From Paraburkholderia sp. CNPSo 3272 (GTDB taxonomy: Bacteria; Pseudomonadota; Gammaproteobacteria; Burkholderiales; Burkholderiaceae), in contig NZ_JAMBPQ010000031.1 in assembly GCF_024206495.1 (NCBI RefSeq), positions 1-64,000 of the forward strand: a DNA stretch of 64,000 nt, read 5' to 3'. The notes under the pieces are model-generated. The model made no database searches. It saw nothing but the letters and a program-made list of their open reading frames with translations, and was not told the origin of the DNA. Shown one piece after another: positions 44,321 to 53,559 of this stretch. Each line of letters starts with the position of its first letter. Position 1 is the first letter of the stretch. The translations under genes and the position numbers were made by a program.

Positions 44321-45679
44321 ATGGCCACGAAGCGCGTGAAAAAGACCGATGTGGTAAGCCCCAGCTCGGCGGAATTGCGCAAGGCCGTCGAGGCGATCGC
44401 GATCCAGCCGAAGAGCGGCAAGATCACCTTGCTGACCCGCAAGCTGTTCAACGTCCTGCTGGCCGTCGCCCAGCAGGCCGATGAGTCTGGCGATACCTAC
44501 CGTGCGCTGCTGTCCGACATCGTCGCCAACTCGGCGTTCGATTCGAACGATACCGCGCTCGTGAAGGAGCATCTGCGCCGCATGGTGTCGGTGCAGGTCG
44601 AATGGAGCCAGGGCACGTCGAGCCAGAAGCCCGGCCGCAAGTGGGGTATCTCCACGCTGATTGCGGACGCGGAAATTCTCGAGGATCCGCAAACCCGTCG
44701 CGTCTGGGTGGAGTTCTCCTTCGCGCCGAAAATCAAGAAGAAGCTGCTGGATCCTGTCCAGTACGCCCGCCTGAGCCTGCAATTCCAGAGCCAGTTGCGC
44801 AGCAGTGCGGGGCTGGCGCTCTACGAGATCTGTGTGCGCTATCTGACCAACCCCAGCCATCTGACGATGCGCGAGACCTGGGAGTGGTGGCGCCCGATCC
44901 TTTCCGGTACCCCCGACACCGAAGCGGGCGACGAAGCCAAACGCGAATACAAGTATTTCAAGCGCGATTATCTGCGGCCCGCGATTGCCGAAGTCAACGC
45001 GGTCACGAACATCTTCGTCGAGTTGATCGAGCATCGCGAAGGGCGCCGTGTCGCCGAAATCCAGTTTCGCGTGACCGAGCGCAAACAGCCGATGCTTGCG
45101 CTCGACGAGCATCCGAATGTGTTCGACAGCACGCTCGTCGACCGCATGGTCAAGATCGGGATTCCGCTCAAGGAAGCGCAGTCGCTTTATGCCGACAGCG
45201 AGGAAAACCGCATTCGCGCCGCGCTGCAACTGACCGAGCAGCGCATGCGCAGTACGAGCTTGCCGCCTGTACGCAGCGCCGCGGCGCTGTTCAAGGACGC
45301 GTTGAAGAAGGGCTATGCGCCGCCGGTCGAGACCGCGGCAGGCGCCGCACCGGCCGTTGGCCGCAGCGCGGCGGCAGCGATCACAGCCGACGATCCCAAA
45401 GCGCGGCTGCTCGATGAATACGCGGCTTATCGGCGCAAGGAGGCGCGCTCGCTTTACGAGGAGCAGGGCGACATGGAGCGCGAACTGGCGCGCCAGTCGT
45501 TTGAAACAGATGAATTGCCTGGGCTGGGCTCGCATTTGCGCGATGACTGGCGTCGTCGCGGGCTCGAATCGAAACTGGCCGATACGGCGTTCTTCGACTG
45601 GCTCGCGCGCAAGACATGGGGCGAACCGACCGACGGCGATCTGCTCGCGTTCACGCTGAGTCAGACGCGCGCTGCCTGA
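44321..45679 (+). CDS. repA: Replication initiator protein, Rep_3 type
   Basis: The 452-residue initiator binds iterons to open the origin. The N-terminal half (about 20-250) carries two winged-helix modules of the Rep_3 family, for example ITLLTRKLFNVLLAVAQQA and SAGLALYEICVRYLTNPSHL with REYKYFKRDYLRPAIAEVN. The C-terminal 200 residues are charged and helical, longer than in plasmid Rep_3 proteins, as in secondary-chromosome initiators. The start is placed at ATG 44321 with only a weak ribosome-binding site, consistent with low expression. It is probably autoregulated by the iterons just upstream. Confidence 0.92.
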   Translation: MATKRVKKTDVVSPSSAELRKAVEAIAIQPKSGKITLLTRKLFNVLLAVAQQADESGDTYRALLSDIVANSAFDSNDTALVKEHLRRMVSVQVEWSQGTSSQKPGRKWGISTLIADAEILEDPQTRRVWVEFSFAPKIKKKLLDPVQYARLSLQFQSQLRSSAGLALYEICVRYLTNPSHLTMRETWEWWRPILSGTPDTEAGDEAKREYKYFKRDYLRPAIAEVNAVTNIFVELIEHREGRRVAEIQFRVTERKQPMLALDEHPNVFDSTLVDRMVKIGIPLKEAQSLYADSEENRIRAALQLTEQRMRSTSLPPVRSAAALFKDALKKGYAPPVETAAGAAPAVGRSAAAAITADDPKARLLDEYAAYRRKEARSLYEEQGDMERELARQSFETDELPGLGSHLRDDWRRRGLESKLADTAFFDWLARKTWGEPTDGDLLAFTLSQTRAA

Positions 45680-45815
45680 GTCAGGCGTGGCCGGCCCGTG
45701 CAATGCGAGGCGGTGGTAGTGGGGCTGTTCGGTTGATGGGGAGGTGTGAAAGATCCTGCCGTCCATCGTCGACGGTCCGCCTTGTACGCGGCAGCCGTCG
45801 ACATATTTTCCAACG

Positions 45816-46895
45816 TTATTTCGTCTTCAGGATCTGCTCGATCTGCTGAAGAATCGCGTCGCGTCGATCTTTGGAAAGTCCCTTCAGACGCAACTCGAGA
45901 CGGTCGTCGCCATATGACTTCAGGTCGCCGACGGCAACACCATCCAGTTTGATCTCCAGCCGTTGCGCGTAGCGTTGCCGCCCAGCCGGTTTTGGGCTTT
46001 CCTGCGCGCTCGCCCGGCCTTTCACGATTTCCGCAACCTGACGCGTGCTGAGGTCGTCGGCAACGATGCGGTTGATGAGACGCAGCGTGGCATCGGTGCC
46101 GCGCGCGCCGTGATAGCGCCCGACCTGATAGGCCATGTTCGAGCCGAAGCGGTCCGGGCGTGCCACCATTTCCTGCATGACCGATTCCGGCAACTTGCCG
46201 ATCGATAGCGCAACTGCCACCGTCGATTCGTCGAGGCCGAGGTGATCCGCCAGTTCGCGTTGACTCTGAAAATGTTTTTCGTCGATGAATCGCTTCCACA
46301 CCACCGCGTTATCGAAAACGGTTTGCGAATCGCGCTGGACGTTCAGGTCGTAACCGAGCTTGTAGCTCTGAATGCCAATAGGCAGGTCGACGACGATTGC
46401 CTTGACGACTTCCTTGTTCGCTTCTTTCAGTGCCCGCACGCGACGGCCACCGTCGCTCACGTAGTAACTGCCCGGCGCCGCGTAGTCGGGAATCACATGG
46501 ATCGCCTGCTGCTGCCCTTGCTTCGCAAGATTGACAGCGAGTTCTGCGATAGATGCCTTCAGATAAAAGTGACGCGGATTGAAGGGGCTCGGCTTGATGT
46601 CCTTGAGCGGCAATTCGATGATTTGCCCCGGACGGTAGCCTTGGGCGATGCGCCAGCCGCGGTATTCGGTCGACTCGTTTTCGAGGCCCGGTGCATCGTC
46701 GAGAATCGGTTCGACCGCAGATTCAAGGCCGGTCACCAGCGCAGGCTGACTCGAGCGCCCAGCAACTTCGCGCGTTATCGGCTTATCCTGGACGAGTCCG
46801 TCGATGGCGTTGAGGCGGTCAAGTGCAGTGCGCTTCTCGCTGCTCGTCGTATCTGGGCGAGCTTGAAAGCCTTTGGCGAATTGGGAGGGTTTCAT
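45816..46895 (-). CDS. parB: ParB-family centromere-binding protein
   Basis: The 359-residue protein has the ParB/Srx CTPase region (LKDIKPSPFNPRHFYLKASIAELAVNLAKQGQQQAIHV, with GGRR in SDGGRRVRALKEAN), then a central helix-turn-helix (FQSQRELADHLGLDESTVAVALSIGKLP) that should bind parS, and a C-terminal dimerisation part. It is 24 bp downstream of parA with a parS palindrome in between. It should load on the palindromes at 46904, 47687 and 47839. Confidence 0.95.
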   Translation of the reverse strand: MKPSQFAKGFQARPDTTSSEKRTALDRLNAIDGLVQDKPITREVAGRSSQPALVTGLESAVEPILDDAPGLENESTEYRGWRIAQGYRPGQIIELPLKDIKPSPFNPRHFYLKASIAELAVNLAKQGQQQAIHVIPDYAAPGSYYVSDGGRRVRALKEANKEVVKAIVVDLPIGIQSYKLGYDLNVQRDSQTVFDNAVVWKRFIDEKHFQSQRELADHLGLDESTVAVALSIGKLPESVMQEMVARPDRFGSNMAYQVGRYHGARGTDATLRLINRIVADDLSTRQVAEIVKGRASAQESPKPAGRQRYAQRLEIKLDGVAVGDLKSYGDDRLELRLKGLSKDRRDAILQQIEQILKTK

Positions 46896-46903
46896 TCAGG
46901 GTC

Positions 46904-46919
46904 CTTTATGCGCATAAAG
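46904..46919. other. parS-like palindrome 1
   Basis: CTTTATGCGCATAAAG, a perfect 16-bp palindrome exactly between the parA stop and the parB start. Identical to copy 3. Secondary replicons of Burkholderia are known to carry replicon-specific 16-bp palindromic parS sites. Confidence 0.9.
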
Positions 46920-47582
46920 TCAGGGGAGCATCGCCGCAATCTCGTCGGCGCATGCGCGCACTTCCACTGCGGCGAGGCGAGCGCCGCGGTCGTTCATTTG
47001 CAGAACCGTCTGGCCTAGGGCCATCGCCTGCTTGTACGCCTCACGTGTGGGAATCTGCGTTCTGAGCAGAGGGAAACCAAGCTCTTCAAGCGCGCGCTTC
47101 AGCTCGCGGGTGAGCATGCGCTTCTCTTCGGTCTTGTTCAGCAGGAATACCGCGCGCAGATCTTCGTTCATGACCTGAGCCTGCTGGATGAGTTTCACGA
47201 GACCGACACTCGACCAGTAGTCGGCCGGAGAAGACGAGGTCGGAATGACTGCCACGGTCGCGGCCAGCAACACCACACCGGAGACCTTTTCGGTAATCGA
47301 CGGCGGGCAGTCCACAACGATCACGTCGTAGTCGTTGACGAACTTCTTGATTTCTCGGTGGATCTGGCCACCGGCTTCGGAAAGATTGACGACGGGGAAC
47401 GGGATGCCGGTATCACCATCGGCGGACGCACTGGCCCAATGGACCAGCGTGTTCTGGCCATCGGCATCCACCACGAGAACCCGCTTCCCCTTCTCGTGAA
47501 AGGCCGCGCCGAGATGCATCGCGATCGTGCTCTTGCCGACTCCGCCTTTTTGTTGCGTGACTGCGATTATCTCTGCTGCCAA
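46920..47582 (-). CDS. parA: ParA-family partition ATPase
   Basis: The 220-residue ATPase has the deviant Walker A QQKGGVGKST (10-19), Walker A-prime DADGQ and Walker B IVVDCPPS. It lacks an N-terminal helix-turn-helix, so it cannot act as repressor by itself and resembles the short ParA class. Translation starts at TTG 47582, supported by an AGGAG at 8-nt spacing. Together with ParB it moves the replicon by a gradient on the nucleoid. Confidence 0.95.
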   Translation of the reverse strand: MAAEIIAVTQQKGGVGKSTIAMHLGAAFHEKGKRVLVVDADGQNTLVHWASASADGDTGIPFPVVNLSEAGGQIHREIKKFVNDYDVIVVDCPPSITEKVSGVVLLAATVAVIPTSSSPADYWSSVGLVKLIQQAQVMNEDLRAVFLLNKTEEKRMLTRELKRALEELGFPLLRTQIPTREAYKQAMALGQTVLQMNDRGARLAAVEVRACADEIAAMLP

Positions 47583-47686
47583 TTGGTATTCTCCTTTTTG
47601 CTATTAGCATGGGATTTTACCTGGAATGTTTTTCAGTTCAATGATTTTTGGCGTAATTCGCAGCCAAATTAGCCATTCGGACAAGG

Positions 47687-47700
47687 TTTATGCGCATAAA
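47687..47700. other. parS-like palindrome 2
   Basis: TTTATGCGCATAAA with flanks G and G, i.e. the palindrome core with one changed end base. It lies 105 bp upstream of the parA start. Confidence 0.85.
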
Positions 47701-47838
47701 GCTCGGGCGGGGGCGTGTGCAGCCGCGTAGCGGTCGCCTGCGGCACCGGCATTCGCCTTAGCGACGCCTCTTTTGCATAGCGTGGATCGGTGGAACACCG
47801 GCGCACTGGAAGGTGACCACCATGCAAGCGCCTCGCCG

Positions 47839-47854
47839 CTTTATGCGCATAAAG
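47839..47854. other. parS-like palindrome 3
   Basis: CTTTATGCGCATAAAG, identical to copy 1, in the gap upstream of parA and ahead of the arsC-like gene. The rest of 47583-48081 holds no gene that I can support. Confidence 0.9.
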
Positions 47855-48081
47855 TCCACCCCCATCGCCCTCCCGGCTCGCACAAGCGCGCAAACGCGCG
47901 ACCGAACGGCCTCGCCGCGAAGGTCACACGCGCCCGCCTTGGCAACCACCGTGACGAGAGCACCCAAGCCTCGTCGGCAGAAGCTCCATACGCGTGCCTG
48001 CGCGCCCCCCGGGTAAAATCGCAGCCATTCCCCGGCGTCGCCGAGGCTTACCCACCACTCCCCTCTCGTACTTCCGACGTC

Positions 48082-48435
48082 ATGATCACGATCTACCACA
48101 ACCCCCGCTGCTCCAAGTCCCGCGCGGCGTGCGAACTGGTGTCCACCGCGAAGGCGGACGAGCCAGTCGAGGTGATTGAATACCTCAAGCAGCCGCTCAC
48201 CGTCGACCAACTGAAGGCGCTGCACGCGATGCTGGGCGGCCCGCTGCTCGACATGGTCCGCACCGGCGAAACCGAGTACACGGATCTCGGCCTCGACTCC
48301 CCCGGCGTCACAGGTGATCAGCTCTACGAAGCAATTGTGCGGCATCCGATTTTGCTGCAGCGACCCATCGTCGTACGCCATGGCCGTGCGGTGATCGGCC
48401 GCCCGACCGAAAACATCGCGGCGCTGTTTAGTTGA
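48082..48435 (+). CDS. arsC: ArsC-family arsenate reductase (glutaredoxin type)
   Basis: The 117-residue protein has the catalytic Cys10 in YHNPRCSKSRAA and the Arg-rich end HPILLQRPIVVRHGRAVIGRP typical of glutaredoxin-dependent ArsC. No other ars genes are nearby, so it may be a Spx/ArsC-type protein with another role. The in-frame extension upstream of the ATG is not protein-like. The ribosome-binding site is weak. Confidence 0.88.
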   Translation: MITIYHNPRCSKSRAACELVSTAKADEPVEVIEYLKQPLTVDQLKALHAMLGGPLLDMVRTGETEYTDLGLDSPGVTGDQLYEAIVRHPILLQRPIVVRHGRAVIGRPTENIAALFS

Positions 48436-48613
48436 GATCGCTGGACTGAATGCATTGGGCTGCTCAACCACCCAAAGCGAGCGAATCGCGAGCACAATAG
48501 ACCGCGTGCACGGAAGAGGTGCAATCACTGGCATGCACGCACAGAAATTGCATCTTTGCTAACCTGCAGAAGAATCCGACGCGAGGCCCGTATTTATCGG
48601 CTCTCCACGCTAG

Positions 48614-48674
48614 TTGTCCACAAGCTTATGCCCAAAATCTGTGGATAAATTCGCGTTACCCCCGGTTATCCACA
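48614..48674. other. DnaA-box cluster
   Basis: TTATCCACA occurs perfectly twice, on the plus strand at 48666-48674 and as TGTGGATAA at 48640-48648, with a one-mismatch TTGTCCACA at 48614-48622. Three boxes in 61 bp are far above chance. They lie about 1 kb beyond parA, in the gap 48436-48787. They may belong to the origin or mark a DnaA-controlled promoter of the next gene. Confidence 0.8.
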
Positions 48675-48787
48675 GCGCCTCGCCGACGCCGGGCAGGTCC
48701 GCGCGTGCGCGCATCGCCGGAATGCGCAGGCGACTATGATGATGCTTCCTTCCACTGCGCTTCATGCGCGCTTCCGAGGAAACCGAA

Positions 48788-49342
48788 ATGGCCTACAAGA
48801 TCGCAGTTGTGGTCGGCAGTCTGCGCAAGGATTCATTCAACCGGCAACTCGCACACGCGGTGACGTCGCTGGCCCCCGCCGATTTTACTTTCGAATATCT
48901 CGACATCGGCGGCCTGCCGCTCTACAGCCAGGATTACGACGCTGATTATCCCGAGGTGGCGCGCCATCTCAAGCAGCAGATCGAAGCCGCCGACGCCCTG
49001 CTATTCGTCACGCCCGAGTACAACCGCTCGATTCCTGGCGTGCTGAAAAACGCGCTCGACTGGGGTTCGCGGCCGTGGGGCACGAATTCGTGGCGCGGCA
49101 AGCCGGGCGCGGTGCTCGGCACGTCGGTGGGAGCGACCGGCACAGCGCTCTCGCAGCAACATCTGCGCAACGTGCTCGCCTATCTCGACGTCGCCCTGCT
49201 CGGGCAGCCTGAGATGTTCATCAAGCACGAGCCGAGCCGCATCAACGAGAAAGGCGAGATCGTCAGCGAAGATACGCGCAAATTCCTGCAGGGCTTCGTC
49301 GATTCGTACGTGGCCTGGGTCAAGCGCCAGCTCGGCCGCTGA
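48788..49342 (+). CDS. NADPH-dependent FMN reductase family protein
   Basis: The 184-residue flavodoxin-like enzyme transfers electrons from NADPH to FMN, quinones or azo dyes. FMN-phosphate loop GSLRKDSFNRQL (11-22) and the TPEYNRSIPGVLKNALDWGSRP motif are conserved. AGGAAA precedes ATG 48788. A DnaA-box cluster lies just upstream. Confidence 0.93.
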   Translation: MAYKIAVVVGSLRKDSFNRQLAHAVTSLAPADFTFEYLDIGGLPLYSQDYDADYPEVARHLKQQIEAADALLFVTPEYNRSIPGVLKNALDWGSRPWGTNSWRGKPGAVLGTSVGATGTALSQQHLRNVLAYLDVALLGQPEMFIKHEPSRINEKGEIVSEDTRKFLQGFVDSYVAWVKRQLGR

Positions 49343-49382
49343 CGCCTGATCACAGCCCACCCGGCATTTTGCGCTGGCGCGC

Positions 49383-50123
49383 TCAATGCAACGTGCGCCG
49401 CTGCCCCGGCATGTCCTTGTGGTGCTCGGGCGTATCTTCCTCGTACTCGAGGAATTCGTCCGGGATTTGCGGCGCGACGCCCGCTGCGGGTCGCGTCGCT
49501 TCGGGCGCGCCAGGAACGTCCACGTGATGCGCGCCCATCACCGCTCCGGCGCCCGGTGCGCTTGCGGATGTGAGCACGGTCGCTTCGGCTTCACTCGTCG
49601 GCCGCATCGGTTCGACGGTGGGGTCGATGTGGGGGTCGATGGGGTCGAGCGTCGGGTCAACCGAGCCTGGTTCGCGCGCTGCTTCGGTCTGCGCGGCACG
49701 GCGGCGCATGGCATCGGCGAATTCTGAGAGACCCAGTTCGTCGAGCGCCGAGTGCTCGCGCGCGACCGGGCGGTCCGTCGCGGGCCATGCCCACGGCGTG
49801 CCGCGTAGCGCGACTTCCGTCGCATGCTCCTCGCGCAGCGTCTCGTACGCGAGGTTGGCATGCGCCTCGTCACTGACGTGCACGCCGATGCGCACCGCTT
49901 CACCCGGCGGCGGCGTCATGCCCGACTGGGCCTCAGTGGTGCGACGCACATCGCCCGTCGACGAGAAAAAACTTCCCACGAGCCGCTCGATGCCGGCCAG
50001 CACGCCCTCTGTGCGCGCCTGCAGGTCGATGTCGGCCGCCGCGAAGCCGCGCTGCAGCAGCGCGGCCTGCCCGTGGCGTGCTTCTTCGTAGGTCTGGAAA
50101 ACGCCGGTCACGGTCTGTTTCAT
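49383..50123 (-). CDS. Hypothetical stress-type protein (YflT-like N-domain)
   Basis: The 246-residue protein starts MKQTVTGVFQTYEEARHGQAALLQ, similar to the general-stress 17M/YflT fold seen in soluble bacterial proteins (about 1-100). The remaining part is low complexity, rich in Pro/Asp/Glu/Thr, with a repeated D-P-x-x-D-P pattern. GGAGG precedes the start. Function unknown; induction by stress is a guess from the domain. Confidence 0.7.
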   Translation of the reverse strand: MKQTVTGVFQTYEEARHGQAALLQRGFAAADIDLQARTEGVLAGIERLVGSFFSSTGDVRRTTEAQSGMTPPPGEAVRIGVHVSDEAHANLAYETLREEHATEVALRGTPWAWPATDRPVAREHSALDELGLSEFADAMRRRAAQTEAAREPGSVDPTLDPIDPHIDPTVEPMRPTSEAEATVLTSASAPGAGAVMGAHHVDVPGAPEATRPAAGVAPQIPDEFLEYEEDTPEHHKDMPGQRRTLH

Positions 50124-50289
50124 GGCAGCCTCCTTCGTCAGATGGCGACGCCCGCTTACATCATGCGCCGATTGTGCGTGGCTCGTGCATCGGCTGGCGC
50201 ATGCTGCGCGCGACGTCTAACCGCCTGCTTCTGCGGGTCGTGCTGGCTGTCGCAAGCCTCGTGCCGCGCAGCGTGTCACCCGCGTCCTG

Positions 50290-52569
50290 TCATGCACGTG
50301 GGCTCGGGAGCGTCGCATCGTGCTCGCGCTTCGCACGCGCCTGGCGGTCCTCGCGAATCGCCTCGAGCATTTTCTCAAGCAGCGCGATGTCGAACGGCTT
50401 CGACAGCACCCGCACATCGGCATTGCGCGTGCGTTCGAGCTCCTCCGCGTAGCCCGTCACGAGGATCACGGGCAGGTCCGGCTCGAGCCCCTGCAGGGCC
50501 TCGGCCAGATCGATGCCGTTCATCGTCCCCGGCATGTGGATGTCGGAAAGCACGAGATCGAAGCGCGGCGTGGGCTCGCCCTCGGCAGGCGGCGCTTCGA
50601 CCCGTTCCAGCGCACTCGCCGCGTCGCTCGCGCAGGTCACGCGGTGGCCCATCATCTGCAGGAGCGCCTCGGTGCCCGCCGCGACTTCGTCGTTGTCCTC
50701 CACGAGCAGCACGTTCAGCCCGTGCTGCACCTGGGCGCTCTCCTCGCGCGGCTCATTCGCACGCGGCGCGGGCGGCTCTGCGAGCGAGCGCGGCAGATAC
50801 AGATGCACCGTCGTGCCCGCGCCGATCGCACTGTCGATGGCGGCGAGTCCGCCGGTGCGCTCGCAGAACGCAAACACCTGCGGCAGCCCGAGGCCGGTGC
50901 CCGTACCCTTCGACTTGGTCGTATAGAGCGGCTCGAATGCGCGCGCGAGTACGTCCGGCGGCATGCCCGTGCCGGTGTCTTCGAGCGTGACGTGCACGAA
51001 GTCGCCGTCGAGCGGGAAGCCTTCGCCGGGCCGGAAGCTGATGTTGCGCGCCCGCACCGTGAAGCGGCCGCCGTTGGGCATCGCGTCGCGCGCGTTCACC
51101 GCGAGATTGATGAGCGCGAGCTCGAATTCGGCCACATCGACGAGCACGGGCCACACGTCGTCGTCGACCTCGACGATGAGCGACACCTTCGCGCCGAGCG
51201 ACGCGCGCATCAGTTCGCGGGCCGCCGGTAGCCAGCGCCCGACGTGGATCGTCTCATTGCGCAGCGGCTGCTTGCGCGCCACGCCGAGCAGTTGGCGCGT
51301 GAGCGACTGGCCGCTCTTGAGCGCGCGCTCGACCGCCGAGAGTTCGCGCTCGAACCCCGCCGCACCGCGCCGACGCGCGATCTGCACGTTGGCCGAGACG
51401 ATCATCAGCAGGTTGTTGAAGTCATGCGCGACGCTGCCCACGAGGTTGCCGAGCGCTTCCATCTTGCGCGACTGCCGGTAGGCGGATTCGATGGAGCGGC
51501 GCATCGAGGCCTCGGCCTGCCAGCGCTCCCACGCCTCCTCCTCGGCGGCGAGGCGCCGCAGCGACAGCCAGATCACGCACCAGAGGGCAATCGACGGCGT
51601 GAACATCGAGATGATGAGCACGCTCAGGTGCCGGTACCAGGCGGCCCAGATCGCCGGCGTGCGATACGCACAGGTCACATAAACGGGGTATGCGCCCACG
51701 CGGCGGAACGCGAGGATCACGTTGCTGCCGAGCAGCGCGGAATGCATGCGCACGACGCCGGACTCGGTGCCGCGCTGGAGCGCGGCACCCAGCGGCGAGT
51801 GCGGCGTGATCGCCGGGCCGTCCACGCGCGGCGGCGGATCGAAGGCGAGGATCGTGCCGTCGCTGCGCACGAGGCCGAGCGACATCGGCGAGCCGGGGCC
51901 GAGCAGGTCGCGGTAGAACGAGCTGAAATAGCCCGGGCGCAAGGCGACCGAGACGAGACCCGCGAATCCACCGGCGTCGTCGAGGCGCGCCACGCCCATG
52001 TTGAAGACGGTCTCGCCGCTCACCTGGCCCTGCATCACGCGCGAGACGTGGTCGAGCACGCGCCCGTCGCGGATACCGGTGAAGTCCTCGCGCACGGCGA
52101 TCGACATGGGGGGCGGCGGCGAATAGCGGCTGCTCGCGAGCAGGGTGCCGTCGGTCCCGAAAATCGATACGGCGGCCACCTGCGGATAACCGCCGCCGAT
52201 CGCATCGAGTTTCTCGTGGATCTGCGGCTCGCTGGCGCGGATGCCGTCGTCGTTCAGGCCGCGCACGAAGTCGACCACCCGCGCGTCGAGCGCCTCGTTC
52301 ATGTCGAACACCTTGAGCGCGTGCTCTTCGGCCACGCGCACGGTGCGCAGCGTGGTGTCGGTGGCGTCGGCTTCGCGCGCGCGCAGGTCGTTGTATGCCA
52401 TGGCGGCTACGTAGAGGCACGGCAGCACGATCGCCGCGACGAGCAGCGCGAGCAGCGTGCGCCGGCGCACCGTGAAGTCGTGGCCAGGCGCGGCCGGAAA
52501 CGGCGCGTCGTCGGCGGGGGGCGGCTGGGCTATGCGTTCGTCTGGCCGCTGGGGCCGGTCAGCAATCAT
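50290..52569 (-). CDS. Hybrid sensor histidine kinase with receiver domain
   Basis: The 759-residue membrane protein has a first membrane segment (about 36-58), a periplasmic sensor (about 60-335, dCache-like with GTDGTLLASSRYS and RSDGTILAF), a second segment (about 345-365), a coiled linker, and an H-box VAHDFNNLLMIVSAN. The ATP-binding catalytic part has NLAVNARDAMPNGG and GTGTGLGLPQVFAFC, and a C-terminal receiver has the phospho-Asp in LVLSDIHMPG. The start ATG 52569 was chosen because the 32 upstream residues in frame are atypical. The REC-CheC-GGDEF operon starts divergently 620 bp away. Signal unknown. Confidence 0.9.
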   Translation of the reverse strand: MIADRPQRPDERIAQPPPADDAPFPAAPGHDFTVRRRTLLALLVAAIVLPCLYVAAMAYNDLRAREADATDTTLRTVRVAEEHALKVFDMNEALDARVVDFVRGLNDDGIRASEPQIHEKLDAIGGGYPQVAAVSIFGTDGTLLASSRYSPPPPMSIAVREDFTGIRDGRVLDHVSRVMQGQVSGETVFNMGVARLDDAGGFAGLVSVALRPGYFSSFYRDLLGPGSPMSLGLVRSDGTILAFDPPPRVDGPAITPHSPLGAALQRGTESGVVRMHSALLGSNVILAFRRVGAYPVYVTCAYRTPAIWAAWYRHLSVLIISMFTPSIALWCVIWLSLRRLAAEEEAWERWQAEASMRRSIESAYRQSRKMEALGNLVGSVAHDFNNLLMIVSANVQIARRRGAAGFERELSAVERALKSGQSLTRQLLGVARKQPLRNETIHVGRWLPAARELMRASLGAKVSLIVEVDDDVWPVLVDVAEFELALINLAVNARDAMPNGGRFTVRARNISFRPGEGFPLDGDFVHVTLEDTGTGMPPDVLARAFEPLYTTKSKGTGTGLGLPQVFAFCERTGGLAAIDSAIGAGTTVHLYLPRSLAEPPAPRANEPREESAQVQHGLNVLLVEDNDEVAAGTEALLQMMGHRVTCASDAASALERVEAPPAEGEPTPRFDLVLSDIHMPGTMNGIDLAEALQGLEPDLPVILVTGYAEELERTRNADVRVLSKPFDIALLEKMLEAIREDRQARAKREHDATLPSPRA

Positions 52570-53190
52570 CGTACGGAAAAGCAGGGAAAAGGCGGCGGGG
52601 CAGTCGACATGATAAACGACCGCGATGCCGCCCCGGCGGCCGGCGCGTGCCCCCGCGCGCCGCAATCGTCATCCGTCGGGAAGGCCGGCCGGGGGTTTTC
52701 GTCTCGCGGGATGCCGAATTCGCGAAAATCGGCGAAGCGCAAACGTACCACAAAGGGATAATTGACGTTCTTTATTTATGAGTTGGTCAATTTATTTCCT
52801 TAAATTAGCCAGAATGAGTCGATTCTGTTCGGTGATTGATTAACGGCGAGTTGCATTTGATTCAATTTGATTCGAGAATCGCGGACACGATAAATAACGT
52901 ATTCGCATGAGCGCCATGCTCGCCATTACGGCGCATGGCCATGCTACGGGGTGGCTGCAGGCATGCAGACGAGGGCCTTCGCAACCGGCGCACGAGTTGC
53001 CGGCGGTAGCCATTGCGCAACGGCGCCGCCATGCGTCTTGCGTCGGCGCGCCAGCGCGCGTCCGTTCATGCGTTACGCATTATTCGGCCCGCTTCGCAAT
53101 TTTCTTTGAAGTTTCCCTAAAGTAATTGCCCGCGCCGCCGTTAATCCGTCGAAACGCACTCCGTCCAACGCACACTCATTCAGCATATCC
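52570..53190. other. AT-rich intergenic region of about 620 bp
   Basis: The stretch 52755-52890 is conspicuously AT-rich (for example TTCTTTATTTATGAG and ATTTGATTCAATTTGATTCG, a direct repeat TTTGATTC). It probably holds divergent promoters for the hybrid kinase and for the REC operon. No protein gene is supported. Confidence 0.5.
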
Positions 53191-53559
53191 ATGTCCTTGC
53201 CCATCGTGATCGCCGATGACTCGCTGTTAGCCCGCAAGGTGCTCACGAAGGCGCTGCCCGAGGACTGGGACGTGGCCATTTCGTACGCGTCGAACGGACA
53301 CGAAGCGCTCGCCCATTACCGCGCCGGTCGCGCGGCTGTAATGTTCCTCGACCTGACGATGCCCGACCTGACGGGCTTCCAGGTCCTCGAAGCGTTGCAG
53401 CACGAAGACCTGAATACGTTCGTGATCGTCGTTTCCGCGGACGTCCAGCCTCGTGCCCGCGAGCGCGTGCAGGCGCTCGGCGCGGCGGCGTTCGTCGCAA
53501 AGCCGGTAACCCAGGAGGCGCTGCTGCCCATCCTGAAGGAGTACGGGTTGTATGCCTGA
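53191..53559 (+). CDS. Single-domain response regulator (CheY-like)
   Basis: The 122-residue receiver has acidic pocket Asp9-Asp10, phospho-acceptor Asp54 in FLDLTMPD and Lys104 in FVAKPV. It overlaps the CheC-like gene by 8 bp. The pair suggests that the CheC-like protein dephosphorylates this receiver. Confidence 0.93.
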   Translation: MSLPIVIADDSLLARKVLTKALPEDWDVAISYASNGHEALAHYRAGRAAVMFLDLTMPDLTGFQVLEALQHEDLNTFVIVVSADVQPRARERVQALGAAAFVAKPVTQEALLPILKEYGLYA

